Assembly (NCBI GenBank): GCA_964509335.1 | Contig: CAZDXB010000008.1 | Coordinates: forward strand, 76,583-140,582 | Direction of reading: 5' to 3' | Length of the DNA stretch: 64,000 nucleotides | Source: CAZDXB01 sp964509335 | GTDB taxonomy: Bacteria; Bacteroidota; Ignavibacteria; Kapaibacteriales; UBA2268 | Made by a program: the position numbers and the translations under genes | The notes under the pieces: model-generated | Databases searched by the model: none | Told to the model about the DNA's origin: nothing | What the model saw: only the letters and a program-made list of their open reading frames with translations | Part shown: one piece after another, positions 9,147 through 18,501 of the stretch | How the letters are laid out: every line of letters starts with the position of its first letter | Numbering within the stretch: position 1 is the stretch's first letter

Positions 9147-9632
9147 TTAAATATCCAATGAGTCTCTGGCGATATTCTTTGCCGCTTGAATAACGCCGGT
9201 ATTCGCTTGAAAAGAGCGCTGCGCGCTAATCATCTCAACCATTTCGGTCATAATGTTAATATCCGGATACTTTACGTATCCATTCTCGTCCGCGTCGGGA
9301 TGATTGGGTTCGTAAACTAATCTTGGCGGGGAATTATCGACCGCCTGTTTTGATTCCAGAACTTGGTTGTTTGACGGATAGCCTTTCGGAGTCGCTACGC
9401 CAATATGCTCTCTTGAAGTCGATAGCATCCCTATTTGATTCTCTAATTGGACGTTGAACTGGCTTCTCGGAATTCCACGCGTCAATACGACCTGTCGTTG
9501 GTAGGGAGCGCCCGAAGGTCCTTTGGTCGTATTTACGTTCGCTATGTTGTTCGCCGTCGCTGCCAGACGCATTCTCTGCACGCTCATTCCTTGTCCGCTA
9601 ATGTCAAAAGACGCAAAAATATTTTCGGCCAT
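9147..9632 (-). CDS. flgC: FlgC flagellar proximal rod protein
   Basis: 161 residues. Both ends carry the rod/hook family motifs: the N-terminal helix ending in RLAATANNIANVNTT, and a C-terminal helix with MTEMVEMISAQRSFQANTGV. FlgC is exported by the flagellar type III gate and polymerises in the periplasm on top of FlgB. It follows flgB by 58 bases. Length is slightly above the enterobacterial protein (about 134), with the extra residues in the central region. Confidence 0.96.
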   Translation of the reverse strand: MAENIFASFDISGQGMSVQRMRLAATANNIANVNTTKGPSGAPYQRQVVLTRGIPRSQFNVQLENQIGMLSTSREHIGVATPKGYPSNNQVLESKQAVDNSPPRLVYEPNHPDADENGYVKYPDINIMTEMVEMISAQRSFQANTGVIQAAKNIARDSLDI

Positions 9633-9690
9633 TTGTCTAATCCAATTTAAGTTCTAAAAATCTATTAGTTATCGGTAAAAGCGCTTAAAA

Positions 9691-10113
9691 TCACCTAGCC
9701 CTTCCGATTATCGCTGTTTGTAATTCTCTGAAATAAGATTTCATAGCTCTTGAAGCGAATCTGAATCTTATTTGATTCTGAGCCAACTCCGACATTTCCT
9801 TATCGACGTTAACGTGGGCGTCTCCGGAGAAATAAACTTCCGGTCTTGGAACCGGGGCGGAGTCGAATTCGCCTTGAATTTCGCTTTCGTCTTTTCTTCC
9901 CAAAGAAATATGCTTATCGTCGGTTTTGTTTCCTTTGGCGACGACTTCCGCTTGTCGATAGAATTCTTCAAATCGAACGCGTTCAGGTCTGTAGTGTTCC
10001 GAAGTAGCGTTGGCTATGTTTTTGGAAATAATTCTCTGACGCATCGCGTACGCGTCTAAACCTCTGTTTAGTATGGGTATCCGTTCCTTAAAAAGGTGTT
10101 GGCGAAAAACCAA
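9691..10113 (-). CDS. flgB: FlgB flagellar proximal rod protein, TTG start
   Basis: 140 residues. Family motifs: a first helix with LNRGLDAYAMRQRIISKNIAN, and a C-terminal helix with MSELAQNQIRFRFASRAM. FlgB is the first rod subunit after FliE. The best start is TTG at 10111-10113, directly behind a strong AGGAGGT site; no ATG fits that site. FlgB is the first gene of the flagellar run seen here, so the operon promoter should lie in 10114-10270. Confidence 0.93.
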   Translation of the reverse strand: MVFRQHLFKERIPILNRGLDAYAMRQRIISKNIANATSEHYRPERVRFEEFYRQAEVVAKGNKTDDKHISLGRKDESEIQGEFDSAPVPRPEVYFSGDAHVNVDKEMSELAQNQIRFRFASRAMKSYFRELQTAIIGRAR

Positions 10114-10117
10114 TTAT

Positions 10118-10124
10118 ACCTCCT
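10118..10124 (-). promoter_or_regulatory. Ribosome binding site fixing the flgB TTG start
   Basis: On the minus strand this reads AGGAGGT and lies four bases before the TTG taken as the flgB start. It is one of the strongest anti-16S matches in the window and supports the non-ATG start. Confidence 0.75.
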
Positions 10125-10270
10125 TTTCCTTATTTTAATTTTGCTCGCATAACTCAATTTAAGCGCCAAATAATGAACAAAATTAAATTTATCGAGTTTA
10201 TAAATTTAGAAATATTGGCTAAAAATCGACAGTATTTTTAGGTGGCTAATAATATAAATGTCGGTTCAAT

Positions 10271-11692
10271 TTAGCCAGCTTTTTTTTGGCGTTTGAAGTA
10301 AGCGAACAATCCAATCGCGGCGATTACGCCGACCGCCGCGAACGGCGTCCAGAGTAGATATGGGGTGTATGTTCGCCATAAAAGCTCGGTGGCTTCTCCG
10401 GCGCTTAGTCCCGTTGTTTTCATTAACTTATCAAATGATTGGGTAAGGGGGATAGAGTCGATTCCATATCGCTCGGCTAAATATTTTGCGGCTAAGTTGG
10501 CTTTCTCTCCGAATTCCTTGTAAATATAACCGCCGAGCAAAGCGCCGCCGCCTAATCCTATGGCAAAAGATATATTCAGATAGCTCATATAAAGCGCTTT
10601 TTGTCCTTTTTTAGCCAAACAATTAATTTGCTCGACAAATTTAGGGTTTACGATTAATTCGCCGAGGGTGTAAACCATAACGCCGCCCATAACGACGAAA
10701 CCGTCCATTGACGAGCCGCAGAGGAGAAGCCCCGCTGTAGCTATAAGACAGCCGGTAGTCAGCGCCGCGCCTCTGTGGATTTTCGCCGCCAGCCAAGAAA
10801 TTGGAGCTACGGCGAGTATTATCAATCCCGAATTTAAATTTCTAATCCATTCGTAGGAAAACATAACGCCTCGGCTAGTTTCTACAGTCGCTATTGAGGG
10901 GATGTTGAACGTTTCGACGAAGTCGGATGTGTTTACCCAATCGACAAAAAAGTTAGGGAAGGTTTCGTAGAACTGCATATATATCATTACGAAACCGGAC
11001 ATTAATAGTATAAACGGCGCGACTCCGGCGTCGAGGAAGTTGCGAGCGATATTTTTGATTATCGGGGAGGGCGGCGCGTATCTCGCCGTTTCGGATTTTT
11101 TGATATCGCGAACGAAGAGCAGGATAATAAAATTAAGCGAGAAGATAAGAGCGCTGCCGTAAAAAACCCAAATCCAATCAATTTCCTTTAGCGATTTGCT
11201 GATAATGGGAGCGAAGAAGACGCCCAAATTCAAAAACATAAAGTAAACGCCCCAGCCCAAGGATTCGTTTTTGGAATTCATCGTTCCGCTTAGAGCCGCT
11301 TGAAGCGGAGGCAAAAATACTCCCGAGCCAAATCCAAGAAACAATACTCCCGCCATAAAAATCCAGAATTCGCCGGCGAAACCGAGTATTATGTAGGAAA
11401 TAGTTATGACGAAAAAAGAGAAGAAAAGCGTTTTTCTGTAGCCTAATTTGTCCGCGTAGCCGCCAGTGAAAACGGGAGTAATTCTTTGAACCATCGCCCA
11501 GACGAAGAATATGACTCCTTTTAGCGTCTGGTCGAGATACATTCCGCCGGCAACGTCTTTTTGCGCTATATAAATGGGCATTTGCAAGAGTACGACGACG
11601 TAAGCCATTTTTTCGAGCGTTTGCAAGAGGTTTAGCGTCCAGAAGGTTTGCGGAAAGCTCTTTAGTTGATTAAAGAAGTTGCGAGTTTTCAT
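10271..11692 (-). CDS. MFS transporter, POT/peptide-permease-like
   Basis: 473 residues with about 12 hydrophobic helices. The cytoplasmic loop between helices 2 and 3 has an MFS signature-like GGYADKLGYRKT (about residue 77). The first helix LLQTLEKMAYVVVL recalls the glutamate-containing helix 1 of POT peptide transporters. Substrate cannot be read from the sequence. The start overlaps the stop of the DUF1460 gene by four bases (ATGA), so the two are coupled. A carrier for peptidoglycan fragments or small peptides would fit the amidase-like neighbour; that is inference. Confidence 0.82.
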   Translation of the reverse strand: MKTRNFFNQLKSFPQTFWTLNLLQTLEKMAYVVVLLQMPIYIAQKDVAGGMYLDQTLKGVIFFVWAMVQRITPVFTGGYADKLGYRKTLFFSFFVITISYIILGFAGEFWIFMAGVLFLGFGSGVFLPPLQAALSGTMNSKNESLGWGVYFMFLNLGVFFAPIISKSLKEIDWIWVFYGSALIFSLNFIILLFVRDIKKSETARYAPPSPIIKNIARNFLDAGVAPFILLMSGFVMIYMQFYETFPNFFVDWVNTSDFVETFNIPSIATVETSRGVMFSYEWIRNLNSGLIILAVAPISWLAAKIHRGAALTTGCLIATAGLLLCGSSMDGFVVMGGVMVYTLGELIVNPKFVEQINCLAKKGQKALYMSYLNISFAIGLGGGALLGGYIYKEFGEKANLAAKYLAERYGIDSIPLTQSFDKLMKTTGLSAGEATELLWRTYTPYLLWTPFAAVGVIAAIGLFAYFKRQKKAG

Positions 11693-12558
11693 TTTGCTAA
11701 TACCGGTCTGGCGATTGTTATACCCAAAACGTCTTTTCGAATCTTAGCGTAATCGGCTACTGTTTTTCCTATGATTACTTTTCCGCTTTTTGAGGAGGCG
11801 TGCAAGACTTTGCGGCGTTTTTTCTCGTCGGCGTGGATAAGTCCGACGTGCGCGTAATCCAGTCCGGGAATATTTGTCGCGAAGGCTACTATGTCGCCCG
11901 TGTTTAAGCGACTCTCTATCGCCGCTATTTTATTTTGAGGTATATAGTAATGTTTTGTCTCGTTAATTTGTCTTTCGATTTTTTTGATTTTGTCAATCAA
12001 TTCCGGATTTCGTTTAAGAGCGGAATAGCTTTCGGGATTTCGCGACATATAGTATATATTAAGAGGGAAAACTTCGCCGCCTAGTTCTTTAGTAACGTTG
12101 CGGGCGAAGTTTTTCTCGAAAAGTCCTCGAATCCAATCAGAGGCGTAGTGCAATCTTGAAGCGTAATCTTTAACGACGCCGTTTCTATATCTGGAGCGTT
12201 TTACTTCCGCGACGAAATCGCTCCAATTGAGTTTGCCCTTTTTAATTACTCGCGCTATACACAAAGAGGCTTCCACAAAAGTGAAGCAATCCAAGCCGGA
12301 TAGATGTATTCGGCATCTTTCAGCTCCGGAGCCTTCGAGGGTTTTCGCTTCGTAGGGAAATCCGAGAAATTCCAAACCGATTCCGCCGACCGTTTCGCCA
12401 ATCGGTTTTTTGTCAAGTCCTTTTTTCAGAGCCGCCTTGACGACGCGTTTGAATATTTTTTTATTTTCGGGCGAGAACGATTCGCTCGATAAGATATCGA
12501 AATTGAAGCAAATAAAAGGCAAGCCGGCGAGTATTTTTAGCGAATCTCTTCTTTTCAT
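11689..12558 (-). CDS. DUF1460 family, N-acetylmuramoyl-L-alanine amidase-like protein
   Basis: 289 residues with an N-terminal signal-like segment (SLKILAGLPFICFNF). It has the NlpC/P60-related DUF1460 core: nucleophile region HLSGLDCFTFVEASLC with Cys91, and AHVGLIH with His237 as the probable partner; a second conserved His lies in KVLHASS. Members of the family with known structure act on muropeptides. Likely place of action is the periplasm or inner-membrane face. It sits between a lipoprotein gene and the MFS carrier with almost no spacing, suggesting a cell-wall turnover or peptide-uptake unit. Confidence 0.85.
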   Translation of the reverse strand: MKRRDSLKILAGLPFICFNFDILSSESFSPENKKIFKRVVKAALKKGLDKKPIGETVGGIGLEFLGFPYEAKTLEGSGAERCRIHLSGLDCFTFVEASLCIARVIKKGKLNWSDFVAEVKRSRYRNGVVKDYASRLHYASDWIRGLFEKNFARNVTKELGGEVFPLNIYYMSRNPESYSALKRNPELIDKIKKIERQINETKHYYIPQNKIAAIESRLNTGDIVAFATNIPGLDYAHVGLIHADEKKRRKVLHASSKSGKVIIGKTVADYAKIRKDVLGITIARPVLAK

Positions 12559-13389
12559 TTATTTCGTTACGTTGTGTCTGATTAATACGCTTTCTCTTCC
12601 GTTGCGCGTTTCAATTTTGGTCAGAGAAGAGGAAGGCTCGGTAATTACTTCTTCGTCGTAAGGCGGTCTTTTATATCTTAGGCATCCAACGTTTTCCGCG
12701 AACCAGTAATAGTCGTAGTATTTTAAATATTTGGAATATTTTAAAGTGTCGTAGTAATAGGAGCCGTCCTGATTGTATTTTTTCTCGAGAATGTCGAAAA
12801 ATAAGCGACTGTCGAACTTATGGAAAAAATTTTTGCGAAAGCGTTTTATTCCTTCTAGTTGAATGGAATCTTGATACTCTAATCTACCGTTTATTGTGTA
12901 TTGATATGTTGAATTGAAAATCGTGTCGTTTAGTTCGTATGGAAAGTTGACGAGCAAACCGTTGTGAATATTCCAGTATTCTTCGGGTTTGACGTTTTTG
13001 TTCGCTATTGTAAACCAAGTCGCCTCCATTAGCTTGAAATCTAAATTCGTAGAGTCTCGTAGCAAATACAAGTATTTATCGTCGCTGGTAACCAGCAAGG
13101 TGTCTTTAGCGACGCCTTCGACAAATCTTACGAGCCGGAAAGGATTAGATTCGTAAGACGCGTTTCTGTCGGTTATTAAGATAGAGTCGATACGAACGCT
13201 TTCGTTGATTCTATTTCCGTTTTTGTTAAGTTCGTAGCTTTCGTAAATCCAATAATTCCCAATTTCTAAAGGCAGCAGCTCTTCTTTTCCATTGTCTTTC
13301 GGTTCGACGCCGTCTTCGCAAGATAGAAGCGCTAAAGACGCTAAAATTAGAGTAGCAACAAGCGTTTGACTTATTCTGTAATTCCTCAT
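12559..13389 (-). CDS. Hypothetical lipoprotein
   Basis: 276 residues. The N-terminal helix ends in LALLSCEDG, a good lipobox with Cys24 and an acidic +2/+3 that favours retention or surface display in Bacteroidota-like cells. The rest is soluble, rich in Tyr/Asp/Asn, with no recognised domain. It is the first gene of the lipoprotein-DUF1460-MFS run, and its 5' end faces the radical SAM gene across a 100-base AT-rich divergent promoter region. Function unknown. Confidence 0.75.
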   Translation of the reverse strand: MRNYRISQTLVATLILASLALLSCEDGVEPKDNGKEELLPLEIGNYWIYESYELNKNGNRINESVRIDSILITDRNASYESNPFRLVRFVEGVAKDTLLVTSDDKYLYLLRDSTNLDFKLMEATWFTIANKNVKPEEYWNIHNGLLVNFPYELNDTIFNSTYQYTINGRLEYQDSIQLEGIKRFRKNFFHKFDSRLFFDILEKKYNQDGSYYYDTLKYSKYLKYYDYYWFAENVGCLRYKRPPYDEEVITEPSSSLTKIETRNGRESVLIRHNVTK

Positions 13390-13489
13390 TTTTCTCCGTT
13401 ATTACTAACTTTGTTAAATTCGATTATCAAATATATATTCTTTAATTTTGTTTCCAAATATATTTTTTAAATAAAGTTAAAGGCAGTCG

Positions 13490-14371
13490 ATGGCTTTCGA
13501 TTACGAAGAACCGTTGTTCAGACCTCCGAGCGAGGCGAATTCTCTAATAATTCAAGCGACTTCCGGTTGCTCTTGGAATCGTTGCGCTTTTTGCGAGATG
13601 TACTCCGCGAAGGAATTCAAGATTTTCAAAATTGATAAGGTTCTGAAGGAAATAAAAGAAATCGCCGATTTGGGCTACGGTTTCAACAAGTTCTTTATAG
13701 CCGACGGAAACGCTTTCGTTCTGCCGACCGCTAAATTGCTGAAAATTGTCGCGGCAATAAAAGAAAATTTTCCGAAAATGAGGAGAGTATCGGCTTACGC
13801 TTTGCCGAGCGATATAATAAGGAAAAGCGAACGCGAGCTGGAAGAACTCAACGACGCGGGATTGAATCTATTATACATTGGAATTGAAACTGGAGACGAG
13901 GAGCTTTTAAAGCTGGTCGATAAAGGCGAGACTTACAGCTCGACGGTCGAAGGTTTGCTGAAAGCTCAAAACGCGGGAATCAATTTATCTACTATGATAA
14001 TAAACGGTTTGGGCGGGAGAAAATACGCCGAAAACCACGCTCTTAATTCGGCGAAAATCGTCAACGAAATCCAGCCGCGATATTTATCTACTCTGGTTTT
14101 GAGTTTCCCGTTTGGCGCAGAACGCTTCAGGTCGAGGTTCAAAGGAGAATTTGAGCCGATGAATCCTTTCGAGCTAATTGAAGAACTAAAGCGATTTATT
14201 GAAAATCTTGACTTAAAGGAAACGATTTTCCGAAGCGACCACGCGTCTAATTATTTGATTTTGCGCGGTGTTTTATCGAAAGACAAAGACAAGTTGATGG
14301 AAAAAACGAATTACGCGCTGGAAAATCCCAAGTCGGCTAATCTAAGACCGGAGTGGGCGAGGGGGCTGTGA
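13490..14371 (+). CDS. Radical SAM protein (coproporphyrinogen-oxidase-like superfamily member)
   Basis: 293 residues. The Fe-S site is GCSWNRCAFCEMY with Cys27, Cys32 and Cys35, a Cx4Cx2C spacing found in a known radical SAM subfamily, not a defect. It opens with PLFRPPSEANSLIIQATSG, also typical of that subfamily. The barrel continues with LLYIGIETGDEELL and ITMIINGLGG-like strands. It should cleave S-adenosylmethionine to start a radical reaction; the substrate is unknown. ATG at 13490 follows AAAGG. It is transcribed divergently from the preceding lipoprotein. Confidence 0.88.
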   Translation: MAFDYEEPLFRPPSEANSLIIQATSGCSWNRCAFCEMYSAKEFKIFKIDKVLKEIKEIADLGYGFNKFFIADGNAFVLPTAKLLKIVAAIKENFPKMRRVSAYALPSDIIRKSERELEELNDAGLNLLYIGIETGDEELLKLVDKGETYSSTVEGLLKAQNAGINLSTMIINGLGGRKYAENHALNSAKIVNEIQPRYLSTLVLSFPFGAERFRSRFKGEFEPMNPFELIEELKRFIENLDLKETIFRSDHASNYLILRGVLSKDKDKLMEKTNYALENPKSANLRPEWARGL

Positions 14372-14522
14372 GCGTTGTTATTTTGAAGATTCGACTGAAA
14401 GTTGTTGGATAAAAACACTCCGTTTTCAAATTCCTTGCTTCTTTAACGAATTTTTAGGAACTTGTGTAAGTAAATTGCGACATTTAGTAAATTTCTATTA
14501 GAGTTAGATAATTAGGGCGTCT

Positions 14523-15362
14523 ATGGACTTAGATAACAAAATTGAAAAAGCGGCTAAACTAATCGAAGAAGCCGACGCGTTAATGATAAACTCGGGCGCG
14601 GGTATGGGCGTTGATTCGGGTATGCCCGATTTCCGCGGCGATTCGGGTTTTTGGAAAGCTTATCCGCCAATCGCCAAACTAGGCGCGTCGTTTTCTCAAA
14701 TGGCGAATCCGAGTTGGTTCGATTCGAATCCTAAACTCGCTTGGGCTTTTTACGGTCATCGTCTTAATATGTACAGGGAAACAAAACCGCACTCCGGATT
14801 CAAAATTCTTCTCGAGCTTGCCGAAAACAAGCCGGCGAAATACTTCGCGTTTACTTCCAACGTTGACGGACATTTCCAAAAAGCCGGTTTCGCCGAGGAT
14901 AGAGTCGCCGAATGCCACGGAACAATACATTATTTCCAATGCAAAGATTCTTGCACTGACGCTATTTGGAACGCCGAGGACGAAAAAGTTATAATCGACG
15001 AGGAAAAGTTCGAGGCTCAAGAGCCTTTGCCAAAATGCAGGCATTGCGACGGTCTCGCCCGACCGAACGTATTAATGTTCGGCGACTGGAGTTGGATTGG
15101 CTCGAGAACCTACCAACAGGAAAGAGACTTGGACGCGTGGCTCAATTCGATTAGAGGCAAGAAATTGACCGTTATAGAATGCGGCGCGGGGACGGCGGTG
15201 CCTACCGTTCGTTTTAAATCGGAATCCGTCGCTAGAGATTTTGGCGGCAGATTGATTAGAATCAACCCAAGGGAAGCTTATATCCCGGGTTTCGGCGTTT
15301 CGTTGCCGTTGGGAGCGAAGGAGGCTTTAGAAAAAATAAACGAAAAAGTCGGCGGCTGTTGA
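14523..15362 (+). CDS. Sir2-family NAD-dependent protein deacylase
   Basis: 279 residues. Sirtuin motifs: GAGMGVDSGMPDFRG at 25-39, TSNVDGHF from 111, catalytic His132 in ECHGTIH, and four zinc cysteines C140, C144, C172 and C175 (the pairs are Cx3C and Cx2C). The C-terminal Rossmann part contains VIECGAGTAVPTVR in place of the usual GTSL/VVPAA element, so it belongs to a divergent bacterial branch. It should remove acyl groups from lysines using NAD. It stands alone between the radical SAM gene and murD. Confidence 0.92.
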   Translation: MDLDNKIEKAAKLIEEADALMINSGAGMGVDSGMPDFRGDSGFWKAYPPIAKLGASFSQMANPSWFDSNPKLAWAFYGHRLNMYRETKPHSGFKILLELAENKPAKYFAFTSNVDGHFQKAGFAEDRVAECHGTIHYFQCKDSCTDAIWNAEDEKVIIDEEKFEAQEPLPKCRHCDGLARPNVLMFGDWSWIGSRTYQQERDLDAWLNSIRGKKLTVIECGAGTAVPTVRFKSESVARDFGGRLIRINPREAYIPGFGVSLPLGAKEALEKINEKVGGC

Positions 15363-15443
15363 TAACTTTGGCAAAAAATTAGTTTATTCAAAATCAAAAA
15401 TTTGTTAACTTTACATTGAGACGGCAGTAATATCGGGGGGAAA

Positions 15444-16784
15444 ATGCGATATTTGATTATCGGCGCGGGTCGTAGCGGCTTAGCCGCCGCTCTGTTAGCG
15501 AAAAAGCTCGGTTTTGAGGTTTTCGTTAGCGAAAGCTCGCCAATTGATAAGTTTGAAACGACAAGCAAAAAACTTAAGGAAAAAGGCATTGACGCCGAGT
15601 TCGGCGGCAATACTATTAAGGCGTTGAAGTCTGCGGACATAGCGGTCGCATCGCCCGGAATCCCTCCCAACGCGCCGGTTATTAAAGAAGCCGAAAAGAT
15701 TGGCTTGCCGATTATTAGCGAGATTGAATTCGCGTGGCGGCAAATGAAGAATAATCCAATTGTAGGCGTTACCGGCACAAACGGCAAAACAACTACGACT
15801 AGTTTAATAGCCCGAATACTGAACGATTCCGGCAGAAAGGCGGTAGCCGCCGGCAATATCGGCTCGCCGCTCGCTTCTTACGCGGGGAATATTGACGATG
15901 AAACAATAGTCGTCGTCGAGCTTAGTAGTTTCCAATTAGACAGAATAGTTGATTTCAAGCCCGACGTAGCTGTGATAATGAATTTAACGCCCGACCATAT
16001 CGGCTATCACGGCTCGTTTGAAAAATACGTCGAGGCGAAATTCAGAATTTTCGAAAATCAAACGAAAAACGACTTACTTATATTAAACGCCGACGACAAG
16101 TTCGTCTTGGGGGGAATTAACAAGGCGAGTTCGGAGACGGCGTTTTTCTCGCTAAACTTTGTCGAAAAGGGGATTTATATTAAAAACGACAAGGTTTTTT
16201 TAAATTACAAAACGCGGCAAAAAGAGGAGGAGCTTATGAATTTAACCGAGTTGAGCTTGCCTGGAACGCACAACGCCTACAATTCGATGGCGGCGGCGCT
16301 CGCGGCGCGAGCTTTTGAAGTCAGGAACGAAGATATCAGAGATAGTTTAATGAGTTTCGAAGGCGTGGAGCATCGAATGGAGTTCGTCCGAAACTTGGAC
16401 GGCGTGGAATACGTCAACGACTCGAAAGCCACTAACGTTAATTCCGCTTGGTACGCGCTTTCCAGCTACAAAAAACCAATAGTTTGGATTGCGGGCGGTC
16501 GAGGAGATTCCAACGAGTATTCTCAACTTTTTGAATTAGTTCAAAAGAACGTTAAATGCGTCGTTTCCATCGGCGAGGAATCGCAGAACATTTTCAATTC
16601 GTTTTCGTCGATGGTCAGGTGCTTTCAATCCGACGCTTTGCGAGAAGCGGTTGAGACGGCTAAAGATTTCGCCGAACCCGGCGATATAGTTCTTTTCGCC
16701 CCGGCGTGCAAGTCTTTCGATATGTTCTTAAATTACGAGCATAGAGGAGAGGTTTTCAAAGAAATCGTCAATAATTTGGAATAA
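15444..16784 (+). CDS. murD: MurD, UDP-N-acetylmuramoyl-L-alanine:D-glutamate ligase
   Basis: 446 residues, the expected length. It adds D-glutamate to UDP-MurNAc-L-Ala in the cytoplasm during peptidoglycan synthesis. Seen: N-terminal Rossmann-like domain (YLIIGAGRSGLAAALLAKKL), ATP loop GVTGTNGKTTTTS at 108-120, the middle-domain motif MNLTPDHIGYHGS, and the C-terminal domain start HRMEFV with YVNDSKATN. A GGGGGG-rich ribosome site precedes the ATG. It lies 3 bases upstream of ftsW, a typical pair. Confidence 0.97.
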   Translation: MRYLIIGAGRSGLAAALLAKKLGFEVFVSESSPIDKFETTSKKLKEKGIDAEFGGNTIKALKSADIAVASPGIPPNAPVIKEAEKIGLPIISEIEFAWRQMKNNPIVGVTGTNGKTTTTSLIARILNDSGRKAVAAGNIGSPLASYAGNIDDETIVVVELSSFQLDRIVDFKPDVAVIMNLTPDHIGYHGSFEKYVEAKFRIFENQTKNDLLILNADDKFVLGGINKASSETAFFSLNFVEKGIYIKNDKVFLNYKTRQKEEELMNLTELSLPGTHNAYNSMAAALAARAFEVRNEDIRDSLMSFEGVEHRMEFVRNLDGVEYVNDSKATNVNSAWYALSSYKKPIVWIAGGRGDSNEYSQLFELVQKNVKCVVSIGEESQNIFNSFSSMVRCFQSDALREAVETAKDFAEPGDIVLFAPACKSFDMFLNYEHRGEVFKEIVNNLE

Positions 16785-16787
16785 ACT

Positions 16788-17918
16788 ATGAACGAAACTC
16801 CGGGTAGAATAGACTGGTATATTTTTCTTTCGGTAACGGCTTTGATGCTGTTCAGCATTGCGTTCGTTTACAGCGCTAGCGCGCCTTACGCGGCGACTAA
16901 GTTCGGTTCTAAAAGCGTTTTGTTCTGGCGGCATTCTATTAGAATCTTTCTGGCTATTGTAGTTATGATAACAGCCGCCAAAATCGATTATCGAAAGTGG
17001 AAGAAGATTTCAAAACCGTCAATAATCGCGGTGATTATATTATTAGTTTTTACTTTATTATTGGGCGTGAAAGAAAAAGGCGCCGCCCGGTGGATTGACT
17101 TGGGATTCATTAGATTTCAACCGTCCGAATTAGCGAAGTTCGCTCTTATACTTCATATCTCTACTCTACTTGCCAAAAAAGGCGAGTTAATCAAAGATTT
17201 CAAAGTTGGATTGGCTCCGATATTAATTTGGACGGGAGCGGTGTGTTTATTGATAATACTGCAGCCGAACTTATCGAGCGCGTTATTAATACTTTTTTCC
17301 GCCGTAGTCTTAATGTTCGTCGGGAACGCGAATCTTGGTCATATGAGTCTGGTGAGCGCGGCGGCTTTAGGCGGTTCGGCTCTTTTAGTCGCTTTAAAAT
17401 CGGACTACCGGTTATATAGGATTATGGCTTTTTTCGGCGGCGAAGGCGGAGAGAATATCGAGTCGTATAATTATCAATTGAAGCAATCGCTCGTGGCTCT
17501 CGGCAACGGCGGCATTTTCGGTTTAGGACCTGGATTAAGCAGACAGAGCGATTTATTCCTGCCGGAATCTTACGGCGACTTTATATTTTCGATTATTGGC
17601 GAGGAGTATGGCTTCGTCGGCGCGTTAATAATCGTTTGCGTTTATATTTTTCTTATCTGGCGGGGAATGATAATAGCGAAGCACGCTCCCGACCCATTCG
17701 GATATTTTTTGTCGATTGGCATTGTCGCGGCATTGAGTCTGAACGCCTTTATAAACTTAGGCGTGAACACCGGCCTGCTGCCGACAACCGGAATGCCGCT
17801 TCCTTTCGTCAGTTACGGCGGAACGGCGGCGGTCTTCCAAGCGGGAGCCATAGGCGTTTTGCTGAATATATCCTCTAAGACAGGAATTTACCCAAAAGAA
17901 AAATCTTTTATACAATAA
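16788..17918 (+). CDS. ftsW: FtsW, septal peptidoglycan glycosyltransferase (SEDS)
   Basis: 376 residues, about ten membrane helices. It polymerises lipid II at the division site with its partner FtsI. Signatures: GAARWIDLGFIRFQPSELAK and the C-terminal NTGLLPTTGMPLPFVSYGG. FtsW and not RodA is favoured by the murD neighbour. Its partner ftsI lies 30 kb away, with ftsL. The next genes of a usual dcw cluster (murG, murC, ftsQ) are not present downstream. Confidence 0.93.
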   Translation: MNETPGRIDWYIFLSVTALMLFSIAFVYSASAPYAATKFGSKSVLFWRHSIRIFLAIVVMITAAKIDYRKWKKISKPSIIAVIILLVFTLLLGVKEKGAARWIDLGFIRFQPSELAKFALILHISTLLAKKGELIKDFKVGLAPILIWTGAVCLLIILQPNLSSALLILFSAVVLMFVGNANLGHMSLVSAAALGGSALLVALKSDYRLYRIMAFFGGEGGENIESYNYQLKQSLVALGNGGIFGLGPGLSRQSDLFLPESYGDFIFSIIGEEYGFVGALIIVCVYIFLIWRGMIIAKHAPDPFGYFLSIGIVAALSLNAFINLGVNTGLLPTTGMPLPFVSYGGTAAVFQAGAIGVLLNISSKTGIYPKEKSFIQ

Positions 17919-17985
17919 TTGTTTTGAATCGAAAAAATTTTTAGTTTAATTGTTTAAATTTTGAATTTTACATAAAGGTTAAAAT

Positions 17986-18468
17986 ATGTTTAAAGAAGCA
18001 TTAGTTTTAATAGCGGTTTTTACCGTTTTATTAGTAAGTTGCGAGGACAACGGAAACTCGACAAACGGAGACGATTCGGGCGAAGGGAGAATGACGGCGA
18101 AAATAAACGGGGAAGATTGGAGTTCAAATTCTAATATTTTCGCGATAGAAGCGGGAGTCGCTCGTAAGCCTCTGAGAATTGAAGGCGAAAAAAACGGCGA
18201 GACAATAGAGCTTTTGTTGAAGTTTATGGTTACCGATACTATTCGACCGGGAACTTATCCGATTACTCCGGGAGGCGAGGATTATTTTGCCGTTTACAGA
18301 CACGACGGAATTTCAGACACCGCTTCTAGCGGAGAGATTGTTATAACGCAATTCGCCGAGGAAGAGAAAGAGATATTGACAAAAGGCTCTTTCAATTTTA
18401 CAATTATGGACGGCGACCAAGAGATATATAGGATTACAGACGGCGAATTTGATTCTGAAATAGAATAA
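17986..18468 (+). CDS. Small hypothetical lipoprotein
   Basis: 160 residues. Lipobox LLVSCEDNG places the lipid Cys at about residue 19, followed by an acidic Asn/Gly linker. The mature part looks like a small beta-sandwich (MTAKINGEDWSSNSNIFAIE...), reminiscent of DUF6252-type lipoproteins of Bacteroidota, but I would not assign it firmly. It starts with ATG behind AAAGG after an AT-rich 67-base spacer from ftsW, so it may have its own promoter. Confidence 0.75.
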   Translation: MFKEALVLIAVFTVLLVSCEDNGNSTNGDDSGEGRMTAKINGEDWSSNSNIFAIEAGVARKPLRIEGEKNGETIELLLKFMVTDTIRPGTYPITPGGEDYFAVYRHDGISDTASSGEIVITQFAEEEKEILTKGSFNFTIMDGDQEIYRITDGEFDSEIE

Positions 18469-18501
18469 TTCTTAGAAATTGAATTTATAAAGCAAAAGAA
18501 C

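Noticed and set aside
10114..10270. Possible sigma-28 promoter (TAAA and CGATAA words) ahead of flgB
   Set aside because: The words are present on the minus strand but the spacing is about 8-10 bases, not the usual 15.
13501..13600. Cx4Cx2C in the radical SAM gene as a broken site
   Set aside because: The spacing is normal for its subfamily (GCxxNxCxFC), so it is not a defect.
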